Below are positions 1 through 11,578 of a stretch of 64,000 nt of DNA, one piece after another. The position numbers and the translations under genes were made by a program. The notes under the pieces were generated by a model. The model was not told the DNA's origin. It was given only the letters and a program-made list of their open reading frames with translations, and made no database searches. This DNA is from Clarkia xantiana subsp. parviflora (lineage: Eukaryota; Streptophyta; Magnoliopsida; Myrtales; Onagraceae). The number at the start of each line of letters is the position of its first letter. The stretch's first letter is position 1. The stretch covers positions 26,624,761 to 26,688,760 of the forward strand of contig JAPTYO010000008.1 in assembly GCA_036873135.1 (NCBI GenBank), given 5' to 3'.

Positions 1-211
1 CTTCACAGTCTTCCTCTTTTCTAGAATTTTTTGTGTTGAAGTGGCTGTGAAAGCCTGGTTTACAGGGCAGTACCTCCTTCAACATTCAATTGAATCACGT
101 GGTTCATAATTTGTGAGTTCACGTTATGATTTGTTCGAATTTTTTAGTTTAGCGAATTCGATTTCCTAATTTCTTATGAGGGGGGGGTGGGCTTCCGGAC
201 GAGGGGGGCTT
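1..211. other. Left flank of element E1, nothing recognised
   Basis: AT-rich sequence without a convincing gene. It does not resemble the left part of the E1 LTR, so the E1 5' LTR is truncated at about 212. A run of G at 181-187 lies close to the junction. Overlapping short open frames on both strands here look fortuitous. Confidence 0.5.
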
Positions 212-397
212 GTCCATCTCTCTAGAAGCTCTCACTGACTTAAGCTTCAGAGTGGGCTTACCGGGACCCCCGGTTCCCTTTGCAGGTAAGCGAGGAAAGG
301 AGAAGGGAATCCGAGAAGAAAAGAGCCCAAGAAGTGGAAATACGGGAAGAAGAATCCCATTAAGGAGAAGCCCACAGAGAAGACTCGTGTGCAAACA
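212..397 (+). repeat. E1 5' LTR, truncated at its left end
   Basis: It aligns with 7825-8021 (shared ACTGACTTAAGCTTC, TTTGCAGG, GTGTGCAAACA) and ends in CA just before the primer binding site. Only the 3' portion of the LTR is present. Confidence 0.85.
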
Positions 398-398
398 C

Positions 399-412
399 TG
401 GCGCCGTCTGCG
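399..412 (+). promoter_or_regulatory. E1 primer binding site
   Basis: TGGCGCCGTCTG follows the LTR end by one base. The same primer site occurs at 15220, 17746 and 44403, and reversed at 12499-12514, so all these elements prime from the same tRNA type. The TGGCGCC start is usual for plant Ty3/gypsy elements. The exact tRNA was not determined. Confidence 0.8.
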
Positions 413-675
413 GATTCGAGCAAGAAGCACGTAGCCTACTACCTAAGATTGATGGCAACAAACAATAAGCAAACAGGGTAAAACAGGGGCAGTAGTAGTC
501 AAGCACCAATGATGGGTCTTCAAGAATCAAACACAGGGGAGCAAAAGAAGAGGATGGAAGACCAACTACCACCTAAAGAATATCAACTGCCCCTGAGTAG
601 CACCCCATCAAGCTCTACAACACCACAGTAGGGGGTAAGCCAAGAACTACCCCCACCACCCCCAAGGACAAAAAA

Positions 676-1343
676 GTGGACAGTTTGAGCAACGATAAAT
701 ACAATTCATGGAGGCCTAGCCTCAGGAGGAGAAACAGACTATGCAAGAGAGGTGTATGCAACACAATCATGGGAAAAACAAAGGGCATTGGAAAGGACAT
801 AAAAAACACGAGCCTTCTTAACAACGAGGCACTTGTAGTGACCATCGGCATCAAGGATTACCAAGTAAAGAGGATCTTGGTGAATGAAGGAATTTCGAAA
901 AATATCCTGGCATTTGATACAATGATAAAGCTTGGGATGAAGAAAAGAGACCTGAAACAAACTTCCAAGTAGCAGCGTCATATCCAATGGGAACAATCAC
1001 TTTGCCGGTGACATTGGAGGATGGGGAAACAAACCTTACCTTCGACACTAGCTTTGTCATAGTGGAAAAATTGCCCGGTTACAATGGAATGCTAGGACGT
1101 ACCTCAATAAACAAATATGGCATGATTTCGTCTACAACATTTCAGGTACTCAAATTCCGAAGAGGAAAAGGAGTAGGCGAGGTTAAAGGAGACCAATGGG
1201 TCGCACAGATATGCTTGAATGACATATGGAAGGAGGAATCCAACAAGCTCCCGCCAGATGTGTTTCTCATTGACACAGGCCCAATGGAGGAATATGGAAG
1301 ACCAGTTCATGCGGAAGACATAAAGGAAGTTTTAATAGAATAG
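676..1343 (+). pseudogene. E1 retropepsin (protease) relic
   Basis: Two frames (676-972 and 987-1343) together match the aspartic protease of the Tat element E6. The active-site stretch reads VNEGISKNIL where E6 has IDGGSSSDIL, so the catalytic Asp is lost. The downstream flap-side motif YNGMLGRTSINKYG is clear, and GEVKGDQ follows as in E6. A stop at 970 and a frame change separate the halves. It normally cleaves the Gag-Pol polyprotein; this copy cannot. Confidence 0.75.
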
Positions 1344-1399
1344 CCAGACAGAAAAATACGGTTGGGACAACACTCTCCAAAAAGCATAAAAAAGACGAT

Positions 1400-2150
1400 C
1401 ACTAGGGGAACCCAAGAAGATCGCAATCCGAGAGGAGGTTGGCAAACTACTAGACGCTGAGTTCATACAAGAAATAAGATTCCAAACATGGGTAGCAAAC
1501 CCAGTATTGGTGAGAAAGAACAATAGAAGATGGAAAATGTGCATTGACTACCGCGACTTGAACAACGCATGTCTGAAAGATGCATACCCGCTTCCACGAA
1601 TAGACCAGCTAGTAGACTCCACAGCAGGACATGAAATAATAAGCCTAATGGACGCATACTCAGGGTACAACCAAATCAAGATGTGCCCGGAAGATGCACC
1701 ACACACGATTTTTTACGCGGATAGTGAGGTCTATCACTACAAAGTGATGCCTTTCGGATTAATAAATGCATGAGCAACGTACCAAAGGATGGTCAACAAG
1801 CTATTTGGGGATGTGATTGGGAAAATGATGGAGGCATACATTGACGACATGATCGTCAAATCCAAAGTATAAGCAAGCTATGAGGCTGACTTGCGAAAGG
1901 TATTTGAGAGGATGCGCATCCATAAAGTACGATTAAACCCATAAAAATGCGTGTTTGGAGTGCAATCAGGAAAATTCACCGGCTTCATGGTAAGCCAAAG
2001 AGGAATTTAGGCGAACCCGGAAAAGCTACTTGCACTCGAAGAAATGAAATCACCCATCAAGCCCAAGGAAGTACAACAACTTATCGGGAGGCTGGCATCC
2101 TTGAATCGTTTCCTCTCAAAGATAGGTGAAAAAGCGCTACCCTTCTTTTA
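1400..2150 (+). pseudogene. E1 reverse transcriptase relic
   Basis: An open piece at 1507-1773 shows CIDYRDLN, PLPRIDQLVD, DAYSGYNQI and MPFGLINA, the standard Ty3/gypsy RT motifs. A TGA at 1771 interrupts the frame where a Gly codon is expected (ATYQRM follows). The catalytic YIDDMIVKSK is still readable near 1840-1868 and is followed at once by a TAA. The rest, to about 2150, carries more stops. This is the RT core that is missing from E6, so E1 shows what E6 lost. Confidence 0.85.
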
Positions 2151-2154
2151 AGTA

Positions 2155-2646
2155 TTGCGAGAAAACAAGAGGTTCGAATGGACGCCTAGATGTGAAGAAG
2201 CGTTCCAACAGCTAAAAAAACACATAAGAACACCGCCACCCCTAGCACATCCAGTTCCGGGGGAGAATCTATACTTGTACATCTCAGTAAGCGAGACGGC
2301 AGTTAGCTCAGCACTAATAAAGGAGGAGAATGACGTTCAATTGCCAATATACTTCGTAATTAAGACACTCGCAAAGTACGAATTAAAATATGTACCAATA
2401 GAGAAATATCTATTTGCCCTAGTAGTCACAGCAAGGAAGCTCAGGCCATATTTCCATGCACATGAGATAGTGGTACTTACAAATCAACCTTTGAAACACC
2501 TACTCCAAAGACCCGACGTGTCAGGGAGGATGGTCAAATGGGCAATAGAGCTAAGCGAATTTAGAATACACTTCGCCCCAAGAACGGCCATCACGGGTCA
2601 GGCCTTAGCAGATTTCATAGCAGAATTCACAGGCACACAACCATAG
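2155..2646 (+). pseudogene. E1 RT-associated RNase H domain
   Basis: A 163-codon open frame beginning FEWTPRCEEAFQQLK and running through LTNQPLKHLL, FRIHFAPRTAI and ALADFIAEF, co-linear with E6 47150-47640. In the intact polyprotein this domain degrades the RNA strand of the RNA-DNA hybrid. It is open here but cut off by upstream and downstream stops, so it cannot be made as part of Pol. Confidence 0.8.
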
Positions 2647-2676
2647 ACAATAGAAGAGAACCCACCAAAGAAAGAA

Positions 2677-3110
2677 GTGGGGGGGGGGGGGGGGGACAAC
2701 AATGAGGACGTCTGGACGATGTATACAGATAGATCCTCTAACCAGGAAGGATCGGGGGCAGGCCTCGTAATAATACCACCTCAAGAGGGAACTCTGTTGC
2801 ACTACGCTATGGCTTTGACATTCCGCGCTACAAAAAATGAGGCAGAATATGAAGCTCTGCTCACAGGCCTGCGAATAGCAAGAGGTATGGGAGTAAAAAT
2901 ACTTGGAAGTAATATGCGACTCCCAGTTGGTGGTGAACTAAGTCAAAGGGGACTACAACGCCAAATCCCCAAAGATGCGACAGTACTTGCAAGAGGTGCA
3001 AATAGCAATGGGAGGTTTTGAAACCTTCAAAATCACGGCCATACCAAGAGAGGAAAATAGGGACGCCGAATCATTGTGTAAGTTCGCCTTAGGGATCCCA
3101 CAAGAAAAAG
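2677..3110 (+). pseudogene. E1 second (Tat-type) RNase H domain
   Basis: MYTDRSSNQEGSGAG, NEAEYEALLTGLRIA and IPREENRDAESLCKFA correspond to the second RNase H of E6. TDR replaces TDG, and DAES replaces the usual DAL, so residues around two of the acidic positions are altered. A run of 14 G at about 2680-2693 precedes the domain, and a frame shift near 2920-2975 splits it. Two RNase H domains in tandem place the element in the Tat lineage (family knowledge). Confidence 0.75.
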
Positions 3111-4440
3111 AAGTGCATTTTGCGGAAAAAATACTACTACCAGCTTATGCTAGACGAAAGGTACTGGCAATTGAGGCACCGTCAATTGATGAGGCACCTA
3201 ATTGGATGACACCAATCATTCGATACTTGAGCAAGGGATTATTACCAGAAGAGGCAGTGGAAGTGGCATGGGTAGAAAGGCTAGCGGTCAATTACCTCAT
3301 CATTAATGGCATGCTATACAAAAGGGGATACTCCACTCCCTACATGAGATGTGTGACAGACCCGGAAACGGGTCGAATACTAAAAGAACTACACGAAGGG
3401 CAGGCCTCTTCCACGAGGGAGCAAGGATAATAGTGATGAAGGCCCTCAACCAAGGGTACTACTGGCCAACAATGAACGAGGAGGCCACGGAAATGGTACA
3501 AAAATGTGTTGCGTGCCAAAGATACTCGAAGAACATAACCGCCCAAGCATCCAACCTCATGTCCATTACAAGCGCATGACCCTTCGCTCAATGGGGCATC
3601 GATTTGATCGGTCCATTGCCCATGTCCAAAAGCCAAATGAGATACATCCCGGTAGCTATAGACTACTTTTCAAAGTGGATAGAGGCCAAGGCTTAAGCCA
3701 AAACAATTGAATTCCAAGTTATCAAGTTCCTCCAAACAAGGATAGTCACTAGGTATGGAGTCCCGAAAGTGCAAATAAGCGGCAATGGACCGCAATTTAA
3801 GGGCCGTCAGGTGGAGTCATACTGCAAAACCCTAGGCATTGATCACCGCTTTGGGTCAGTGAAACACGCCCAGACAAATGGCCAAGTAGAATCTGCAAAC
3901 AAAATAGTCTTGGAGGGATTAAAAAGAAGAATCGACGCGTTCGGGGGAAATTAGGTGGACGAATTTGATAATGTACTATGGGCATTGCGGACAACCCCAA
4001 AAAGAACAACAGGGGAAACACCTTTCAGTCTGGTCTATGGATCCGAGGCAGTAGCACCCATAGAGATAGCAGTTACTTCTCATAGATAACGATACTATGA
4101 AGAAGAACGCAACAATGAAGAAAGGAGCCTAGAGCTAGACATGACATGACAGAAGAAAGGCGATGGAGGGCTGAGAAAGCACAAGCAAGAATGTAATTGG
4201 CAACGACTCGGTACCTCAACAGACGAGTAAAGGTCCGTCAGTTCCATGTAGGAGAATTGGTGCTGAGAAGGAACGAGTTCATACACTTGGACAAAATAAA
4301 TAAGATGTCCACAAAATGGGAAGGCCCCTAAAAGATATCATCCATCCCAGCATTGAACGCATACCACCTGGAAGACGCGGATGGACAAGTATCCACCAAC
4401 ACCTTCAGTGAAGAACACTTGAAGAAATTTTACACTTGAA
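3111..4440 (+). pseudogene. E1 integrase relic
   Basis: A connector and zinc-binding part are spread over two frames (LYKRGYSTPYMRC to 3430, then HEGARIIVMKALNQGYYWP and CVACQRYS to 3579). The catalytic core follows in pieces: GIDLIGPLP, YFSKWIEAKA then a stop, ISGNGPQF (Asp changed to Gly next to Asn), and HAQTNGQVESANK with the catalytic Glu kept (about 3870-3900). The C-terminal region to 4440 matches the E6 integrase tail (NAYHLEDADG, SEEHLKKF). Numerous stops make it non-functional. Confidence 0.8.
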
Positions 4441-4599
4441 GGAAACGGAGTATCCACTTATGTTAGCTAAGTTTACTATTACCAGAAGGAGATCTGCGGA
4501 CTCCAATTAGACTTTCTTTTCTGTAAGAAACGATAATAGTGCAAAATAATGTTTTTCAGGGACAAAAACAAAAGAGAAAAACACTATAACACGAAAGGG

Positions 4600-5560
4600 G
4601 AAGATCCAAAAAGAAAACTCTAGTATGATAGTGGGAAGATCCACAGGACAACCCCTACATATAAAAAGATGAAGATCTATAAGGACAACCCTCCAACCAA
4701 AAAGGGACATAAGACCCACAGGGCCACCCTTACAACCAAAAATGGGAAGATCCAAAAAGACAACCCTGACATATGATAAAGCGATCAACAACCTTTACAT
4801 ATGGATATGGGAAGATCTATAAGGACAACCATTTCAAACGAAAATGGATATAAGACCCACAGGGCCAGTCTTATAACCGAAAATGGGAAGATCCAAAAAG
4901 ACAACCCTGACATATGATAAAGCGATTAACAACCTTTACATAGGGATAGGGGAAGATCTATAAGGACAACCATTCCAACAGAAAAGGGATATAAGACCCA
5001 CAGGGCCACCCTTACAAACTGAAAATGGGAAGATCCAAAAAGACAACCATGACATATGATAAAGCGATCAACAACCTTTACATATGGATAGGGGAAGATC
5101 TATAAGGACAATCATTCCAACAGAAAAGGGACATAAGACCCACAGGGCCACCCTTACAACCGAAAATGGGAAGATCCAAAAAGACAACCCTGACATTTGA
5201 TAAAACGATCAACAACCTTTACATATGGATAGGGGAAGATCTATAAGGACAACCATTCCAATCGGAAAGAGACATAAGACCCAAAGGGCCACCCTTACAA
5301 CCGAAAGGGGAAGATCCAAAAAGACAACTTTAATAAAATAGGGGGAAGATCCACATGACAACCCATACATATAAAAAAGAGAAAGATCTATAAGGACAAC
5401 CCTCCAACCGAAAAGGGACGTAAGACCCACAGGGCCACCCTTACAACCGAAAAGGGAAAATCTACAAGGATAATCTTTCCGACGATAAAGGGGACATAAG
5501 ACCCACATGGCCACCCTATCAACATAAAGAAACTCAACATACTATAAAAGGAACGCAAGT
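4600..5560 (+). repeat. E1 tandem array, period about 142 bp
   Basis: Units start with GGGAAGATCCAAAAAGACAA at about 4744, 4886, 5029 and 5168, with shorter variants before and after. Each unit also contains AAGATCTATAAGGACAA and AGACCCACAGGGCCACCCTT. The array sits immediately after the integrase end and before the antisense relic. Plant LTR elements are known to carry hypervariable tandem repeats here, which can seed satellites. Confidence 0.85.
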
Positions 5561-5580
5561 CCTGGAAAAGATAGGCCATC

Positions 5581-5859
5581 CTAATAGAGTATCATACCAA
5601 TAACAAAAGGCGTGCTGAAAGCACATCAAGCCATCCGAACATATAAACGCATCAAGGAAAAGAATACGACAACAACGGAAAGCAAACCCGAGTATCTAGA
5701 AATAAGATAAGGACATCTCCAAAACAAGCAATATCATCTCACCCTCCCTTCACAAGGGGGGGGGGGACCATCCTCTCCGACAGGAACTTGTGAAGGGGTG
5801 AAAATCCTAACAGCACGAAGAACGGTCAACAACAACCCCTCGCTCGCTACGCACGCTTG
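5581..5859. other. E1 sequence between array and antisense relic
   Basis: No gene seen. It contains a G run at about 5757-5767 followed by GGACCATCCTCTCCGACAGG. It probably corresponds to the 3' untranslated end of the antisense gene. Confidence 0.4.
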
Positions 5860-7039
5860 CTACCCTGCATTACCCCTAACATCAACAACGATGGGACGGA
5901 GGAGATCCTCAAGAAAGATCAAAGGCAACTTGATCCGACAAGAGCAGGACAAATACACACATACAAGGGAGGAACACCCCCATATACAAAGAACCAGAGG
6001 TCTATCATAGGAGGTTACAACCCTCAGGGGGGACGGGGCGAGGAGATGAAGACTCACCGCCATCATCTAAGGCTTCCTTATTCTCCGGTACAATAGTAGA
6101 ATCATCAGCTACGACCCCAATAGCAATCTCTCTTTCTTGCCTAAGAATTAGAGGCTTCCACCTCCAAGCTAGACCTGCTCGACTTGATCTTAGCCAGGAC
6201 CTGCGCAACAGAAACATAAGGGGACCTCCCTAAATGTCAACAAAACATAGAAGCAGCGGCCGGAGGACCGAACACCAGCAAAAAAAGAGGAGAAACAACC
6301 AAAGCTCTCCTCTCCGAAGAGACGTCTTCACTAACATCATTGTTTTCCTGATACAGGGAAGACCGATATTGAAACCAACCTTCAAGGCAAAAGTCACAAG
6401 CATTAAAAACTCAAAGGCTTGCATACCAAAGACAAGAAAGGGGGCGTCATTCAAAACCCCCATAGCATAAAGCTCCTTGCCCGAAACGCGGCGCACGAAC
6501 TAGAAGAAAGCCGTCATGTTCCCAATACATATCAGCTCCAGAGCCTACCTATCGGAGGTGGAAAATTCGGAAAACTCAGGAAAAGCATCCTGATCCTCAA
6601 GGAAGAAGTAGTGTTTCTTCCAATGGCCACTACCATCCTCAACGCTTGTTGAACCACTTAGCAGCACCTAATCCAGAAAGCCCCTATGGAACAACAAAAG
6701 GTCCCGGAGCACTAGGGAGTAGAATCCATTTCCTACTCAACAATTTCTTACTATAAACTTCACATAAGAACACAGGGTCATGAAGAAAAGCCAGCCCATC
6801 CTATCATAAAGAAAAGCCAGCTCATCCTCAAGGATAGGCCGAAACCCGACCTTTGAACCCAAATCAGAGTCAGACATCTCAAGAATGTAATCCGAAATCA
6901 AGTCGGCTTGCGGAAACCACCCTCCCATAAAAAGCTTCTTGTGCGGATAACGGATTATGGGAGCATCAGAAGCAAGGCCACCACGGGAAGCCTTAGGAGA
7001 AGAAGGCTTATTCATTTTGAAGGGGAAGTAAGTCGGCAC
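5860..7039 (-). pseudogene. E1 antisense gene relic (gypsy-type transposon-like protein)
   Basis: It is read on the minus strand between pol and the 3' LTR. A 100-codon open piece (6737-7039) is followed, about 100 bases on, by a stretch encoding GHWKKHYFF (plus coordinates about 6601-6628). That is the same motif as in the antisense genes of E4 (WAKHYFF), E6 (WKKYYFF) and G (WKHHYFF). Downstream pieces at 6230-6496 and 6005-6217 are in other frames. The position and orientation match the other three elements. Function is unknown; the homology rests on a short motif plus location. Confidence 0.6.
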
Positions 7040-7697
7040 TTCTTAACCTAGAAAAAGCTCCAAAAGCACGCCTGGCAATAAGAAGGAAAAACGTCGGTCC
7101 ATCAGAAATTACCAATCCCACCTCAAATCCATCAAGACTGACCTAACCAAGAGTACGTCCCAAAGTGCACAAAGATCAAATGCTTACTACGAGGGAAAAA
7201 GACACGTGCATGGACGATACTACTTGTCAAAGGGGGGGCTATGATGAATAAAGCATGGAAAACACCCCCGAGGAGGGAGACAAATAAAGTCACCTCAACA
7301 CTACCTAAGGTAATGAAGGTGGAGCTAAACATCCTCCGGGAGGGCATGCATCAACTATACAAGCAAATGATGACTTAGACAAAGCGCTAAGGCACCCAAA
7401 CAACGAGCAACTACCGAGCTCCTAAGGGGGAAACATCTATATCAAACACTCACCTCAAAGGTGTTCCAAAAGCTCCAATAAAAAGGAGACATGAATAAAA
7501 GGACACAATCCGAAGGCTAAGTAAAACGAGACCAAGGCTCGTAATTCTTACCCTCATAAAATATCACGTGAAACTTGCTTAAAACTAATAAAAGCATTTT
7601 TCGTATATGTATTAAGCTTCTATAAAACAGGGGGCATGGAAATCAAAACACGTCTAAAGGCCGGGATCGTCATAAAGCTTTCCTAAAAGAAGGGGCA
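7040..7697. other. E1 3' region upstream of the LTR
   Basis: Degenerate sequence with no readable gene. It includes a duplicated polypurine-like block: GGGGGCATGGAAATCAAAAC at 7631 and GGGGCATGGAAATCAAAAC at 7692. The second copy is taken as the polypurine tract next to the LTR start. Confidence 0.5.
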
Positions 7698-8021
7698 TGG
7701 AAATCAAAACACGTCTCGAGCACTCGATAAAGGCCGGGATCGTCTGGGGCGGTCCAATGGAAACTCTACAACTAGAGAGCTCATCCCCCCATTTGAAGGT
7801 AATCACTCTCTTTCTAAGCTCACCATCTCTCAGAAGCTCTCACTGACTTAAGCTTCGGAGTGGGCTTACCGGGACCCACCGGTGCCCTTTGCAGGTAATC
7901 GAGGAAAGGAGAAGGGAATCCAAGAAGAAAAGAGCCCAAGAAGTGGAAATACGGAAAGTAGAAGCCCATTAAGGAGAAGATCGAGAAGGAGAAGCCCACA
8001 AAGAAGACTCGTGTGCAAACA
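7698..8021 (+). repeat. E1 3' LTR
   Basis: It starts TGGAAATC after the purine run AAGAAGGGGCA and ends GTGTGCAAACA, giving a TG...CA LTR of about 324 bp. The right part aligns with 212-397. A near-copy of the start lies 60 bp upstream (7638), so the exact left border is uncertain. It contains the module CTTCGGAGTGGG, hairpin, TTTGCAGG shared with the other LTRs. Confidence 0.7.
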
Positions 8022-8545
8022 GATTGGTCTACAACCCTACCGTGCAATCGTCCTGGGATGATCTCAATGAAATTTTTAACAAAGTCAATGGCACTCGAAT
8101 TTCCAGCTCACTTGCGAAATCTACCATGTGACTCAATGTAATATGTAGATTACAACATATTTTGCAAAGGATGAATTAGCTGTAATATATTATCTAGATT
8201 TACTTGTGAAGTCAATAACACTTTACAACTTGAGTATAAGGAGAAATAAAAGCTTATTCAATTCTGAATTTGAATGAGACTTATGGCTCAATTTGTACGA
8301 ATCTGTTAAAGAGACAATCATTACAAAGTTTAGAAGTGGCTTATTTAGTACTTCAACATGAACATGAACAAGAACATAGAATTGTTTCTAGGCTTATGGA
8401 TGGGTTAGTTGATAATTCAACTGCTTGTATTCCTCTAAAAGAACTACTAGATGATATGTTAATGGAGATTCTATGAATGATGATTTGAATCCTAAAAGGA
8501 TTGGTAAGAATAATTGGTTATGTAACTTTTGTGGTAGAAAAGTTT
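8022..8545 (+). pseudogene. Ty1/copia gag relic
   Basis: Just right of E1 the frame reads SWDDLNEIFNKVNGTRI, then (8270-8476) LNETYGSICTNLLK and SLEVAYLVLQHEHEQEHRI. This is the layout of plant copia Gag (LNxxY...LPSLxxAYxLVLQEE). It then reads NNWLCNFCGRK, which resembles the start of a CCHC knuckle. Frames change between the pieces. No LTR was found for it. Confidence 0.55.
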
Positions 8546-8605
8546 GATTGATTGATTTTTAATTTTTTTAAATACAATGGTCAAACTTATCATTGGCTTA
8601 GGGTT

Positions 8606-8680
8606 GTAAGTGAGTCAAGCTACTTGTGATCTACTCGTAATTCGATTCTGAATAGCTCACAAGTAGTTTGACTCACTTAC
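8606..8680. repeat. Inverted repeat, 24-bp arms
   Basis: Arms 8606-8629 and 8657-8680 (GTAAGTGAGTCAA and its complement) match at 23 of 24 positions around a 27-bp loop. Another partial copy (GTTTGACTCACTC) follows at about 8709. It could be the end of a small foldback element. Confidence 0.7.
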
Positions 8681-9643
8681 ACTTCTAACCGAGTCTATTC
8701 CGAATAAGTTTGACTCACTCCTAAATCAATAACAGGTTTGACATTTGTCTTTTTCTTTTTTAAATCAAACAGCCTAAAATAAAAAGTGACAATGTATTTG
8801 GTTTGATGAGTAATAAAATCTGTAAAATCTCAACTCCTATTAGTAAAATTATATTTGTTTAAGAATGTACGATACTACAAAATTATATTAACATGGTTCT
8901 TCTATTTGAGCACACATTTGATTTACGTCTTGGTCGATCTTGACTTTTGATTATTATTCTAAATTTCGATTATTATCCTAACTGAACAATGATATTATTT
9001 TTGAATAATATATGCTAAATTCAGACGGCGAGACTTGAGTTATTATTATTTTTTTTGGTAGAAAGGCGAGACTTGAGTTGAACTCAGCTTCGTGTTTATT
9101 TTAGAAAATAAAATAAAAAATTTGCACTTTTACATTTTAAAAGAATTTGAAAATAATTTTTGACAAAAAAAAACTGAGAATGAATTATATATATGAATAT
9201 TGGATGGAATATATGCTTCGAAACATGAAAATAAATAAGTACTTATTTAAATGGAAAGAAAAAATTTATTAGTTTTGTTTTTAAAATTAAGAATGAGTAT
9301 ACTTACATATCTAACATCATATAATATAAGATGATTAAGAAGGAAACTAATGAAAAGTGCATGAAACTAAAATTTTAGGAGTATATATGAACGTGATTAA
9401 TTTGTTTCCATTTTAATAAATTCTATAAAGTAGTATTATCACTAAAATATTTTAGTCTAGTCAGCTGGTCTGGTCACAGTGCAATTTTCCTAAATTATTA
9501 AGTATTCTCACTTCTGTTTTTTGTGGTAAAAAAATCCCAATTTAGCATCTTCATCCACCCAATCGAATCGACCCTATTATGTTTTCCAATCAATCCCTGA
9601 CCATTCTGAATTTCACGGGAAAAAACTCCCAACTGTCTCCACC
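8681..9643. other. Intergenic AT-rich sequence upstream of the phosphodiesterase gene
   Basis: No gene seen. It is AT-rich with short A and T runs and presumably includes the promoter and 5' untranslated region of the next gene. No TATA box can be assigned with confidence. Confidence 0.4.
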
Positions 9644-11267
9644 ATGGACGATGCTAAGCCAAGAAGAACAACTGATTCAGCTCCAGTTCCAGCGGTCATT
9701 ATCATCTCCGTCGCGTTTCTTCTTGTTCTCACCTGCGTTGGTATCTCCGCCACCACGAAGCTGCAGAAACCAGTCGTCATCTTGATTTCCTCAGATGGGT
9801 TTCGATTCGGGTAATCTGCCATCCATTTGAATAGTGAACTCGAGCTTTTAGGTCTGTTGGTTAAGATTATTGTTGAATATGCTAGTTTGATTGATTGAAG
9901 AAGTCTGTTGCAGAATATGCTAGTTTAATTGATTGATTACTATGAATAGTACTTGGTGTTCTAGTCTTTTACATGAAATCAATCATCACTGGTCAGTTTT
10001 CGCTGATTCCAACATAAACCTGAGGTCTTTAGATTATTTGATGTAGGCTTGTTAATTTCTGCAGTGAAGTTGAATTGATTCAAAATTTGTATAATGATTT
10101 CCTCTCAGGTATCAATACAAGACCAACTTGCCCAACATTGCCCGCTTAATTTCAACCGGAACCGAGGCTGAGAGGGGCTTGATCCCAGTTTTTCCAACCC
10201 TAACTTTCCCCAATCACTACTCCATTGTGACTGGCTTGTACCCTCCTTACCACGGAATCATCAACAACTATTTTATCGATCCGTACAATGGTGATACCTT
10301 CACCATGTCAAGTCACGAGCCCAAGTGGTGGCTGGGTGAGCCTCTGTGGGAGACCGTGACCAACCACGGCTTGAAAGCTGCGACCTACTTCTGGCCTGGC
10401 TCCGAGGTCCATAAGGGCACTTGGTCTTGCCCTGAAAAGTATTGCCAAAGATACAATGGCTCTGTCCCTTTTGAGGAAAGAGTAGATACAATCTTGAGCT
10501 ACTTTGATTTGCCAAATACTGAAATTCCTTCATTTATGACTCTGTACTTTGAGGACCCAGATCATCAGGGCCACCAAGTCGGTCCTGACGATCCTCAGAT
10601 CACGGAAGCAGTCTCTAGAATTGACTCCATGATCGGGAAGTTGATTCAAGGTTTGGAGAAAAGAGGTATTTTTGAGGATGTCCACATTATCATGGTTGGT
10701 GATCACGGAATGGTCGGAACTTGCGATGGAAAATTGATATTCCTCGATGACTTGGCGCCATCAATCGAAATCCCTTCAACTTGGGTACATTCGTACACTC
10801 CTGTGCTTTCCATTCGCCCTCCTGCAGATTTCGATCCGTCAGATGTTGTCAGTAAGATGAATGAAGGTTTAAGCAAAGTCAAGAATGGGAAGAAGTTGAG
10901 AGTGTATTTGAAGGAGGATCTTCCAAGCAGGCTTCACTACGAAGCAAGTGACAGAATCCCCCCGATAATCGGATTGGTTGAAGAAGGGTATAAAGTGGAG
11001 CAGAAGAGAACGAACCGTCAAGAGTGTGGAGGAGCACACGGGTATGACAACTCTTTTTTCTCGATGCGGACCATATTTATCGGCCACGGTCCTCAGTTTG
11101 GTAGAGGGAAGAAAGTGGCTTCATTTGAGAATGTGGAGATATATAACTTGATCGCTTGGATTCTTAACATAAAGGGTGCTGATAACAATGGCTCTGCATC
11201 ATTTCCACAGTCTGTTCTCCTGCCGTGTTCTTGGAGGGCAATTTCTAAGTTGCGAATTCTGGGTTAG
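9644..11267 (+). CDS. Ectonucleotide pyrophosphatase/phosphodiesterase family protein (NPP)
   Basis: Two exons, 9644-9810 and 10109-11267, joined by a GT-AG intron, predict 441 residues. Residues about 17-36 (AVIIISVAFLLVLTCVGISA) form one membrane anchor, giving a type II protein with a secretory-side enzyme. The alkaline-phosphatase-like fold is clear: first metal Asp in LISSDGFR (51), nucleophile Thr in TLTFPNHY (88) with its Asn (91), DPDHQGH (205-211), GDHGM (254-256) and the last metal His in GGAHGYDN (366). All catalytic residues are present. The family hydrolyses pyrophosphate or phosphodiester bonds of nucleotides and nucleotide sugars; the plant substrate cannot be told from sequence. 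The ATG lies in CCACCATGG context, and the intron splits a Gly codon. Length is typical. A possible polyadenylation signal AATAAA follows at about 11345. Nothing suggests decay. Confidence 0.93.
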
Positions 11268-11578
11268 TTAATGCTGTTGGGTTTTCATCTGGGATTGAAT
11301 TCTTGGGAATTAGGAGGATCTTGATGGTTTCTTACATTTGACTAAATAAAAGATCCAAAAATTTCCGCTCGGGTTACCATTTCTGGCTGCAGCTCGGTGG
11401 GGTGGGGAGATGAGCGTGCAAATGGCCTATTATTCGATTACATAAAGTAGTAGGCATTTTTATGGGTACTGTATCTACGAAACGCTTTCTTTGTATCCCC
11501 CTCCCTGTATTACTTGAACCAAATCCTACTCTTTTGGATGAGAAATAATCGTGAGCACTTGCATGGAAGTAAACTGAA
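11268..11578 (+). other. 3' untranslated region and downstream of NPP gene
   Basis: Contains ACTAAATAAAAGATCC near 11340 and GAGAAATAATCG near 11540, both plausible polyadenylation signals. No other feature seen. Confidence 0.5.

Larger units (their letters stand above)
212..8021 (+). mobile_element. E1: decayed Ty3/gypsy (Tat lineage) LTR retrotransposon
   Basis: In order: partial 5' LTR (212-397), primer binding site (399), protease, reverse transcriptase, first RNase H, second RNase H, integrase, a 142-bp tandem array (4600-5480), antisense gene relic (5860-7039, -) and 3' LTR (about 7698-8021). The second RNase H after the usual one is a hallmark of the plant Tat lineage (family knowledge). 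Every domain carries stops or frameshifts, so the copy is dead. The gag region between the primer site and the protease is short and unreadable. No target duplication can be given because the left LTR is truncated. Confidence 0.85.

Noticed and set aside
2680..2693. Programmed frameshift site at a run of 14 G in E1
   Set aside because: The element is broken in many places; a homopolymer expansion or sequencing artefact is simpler.
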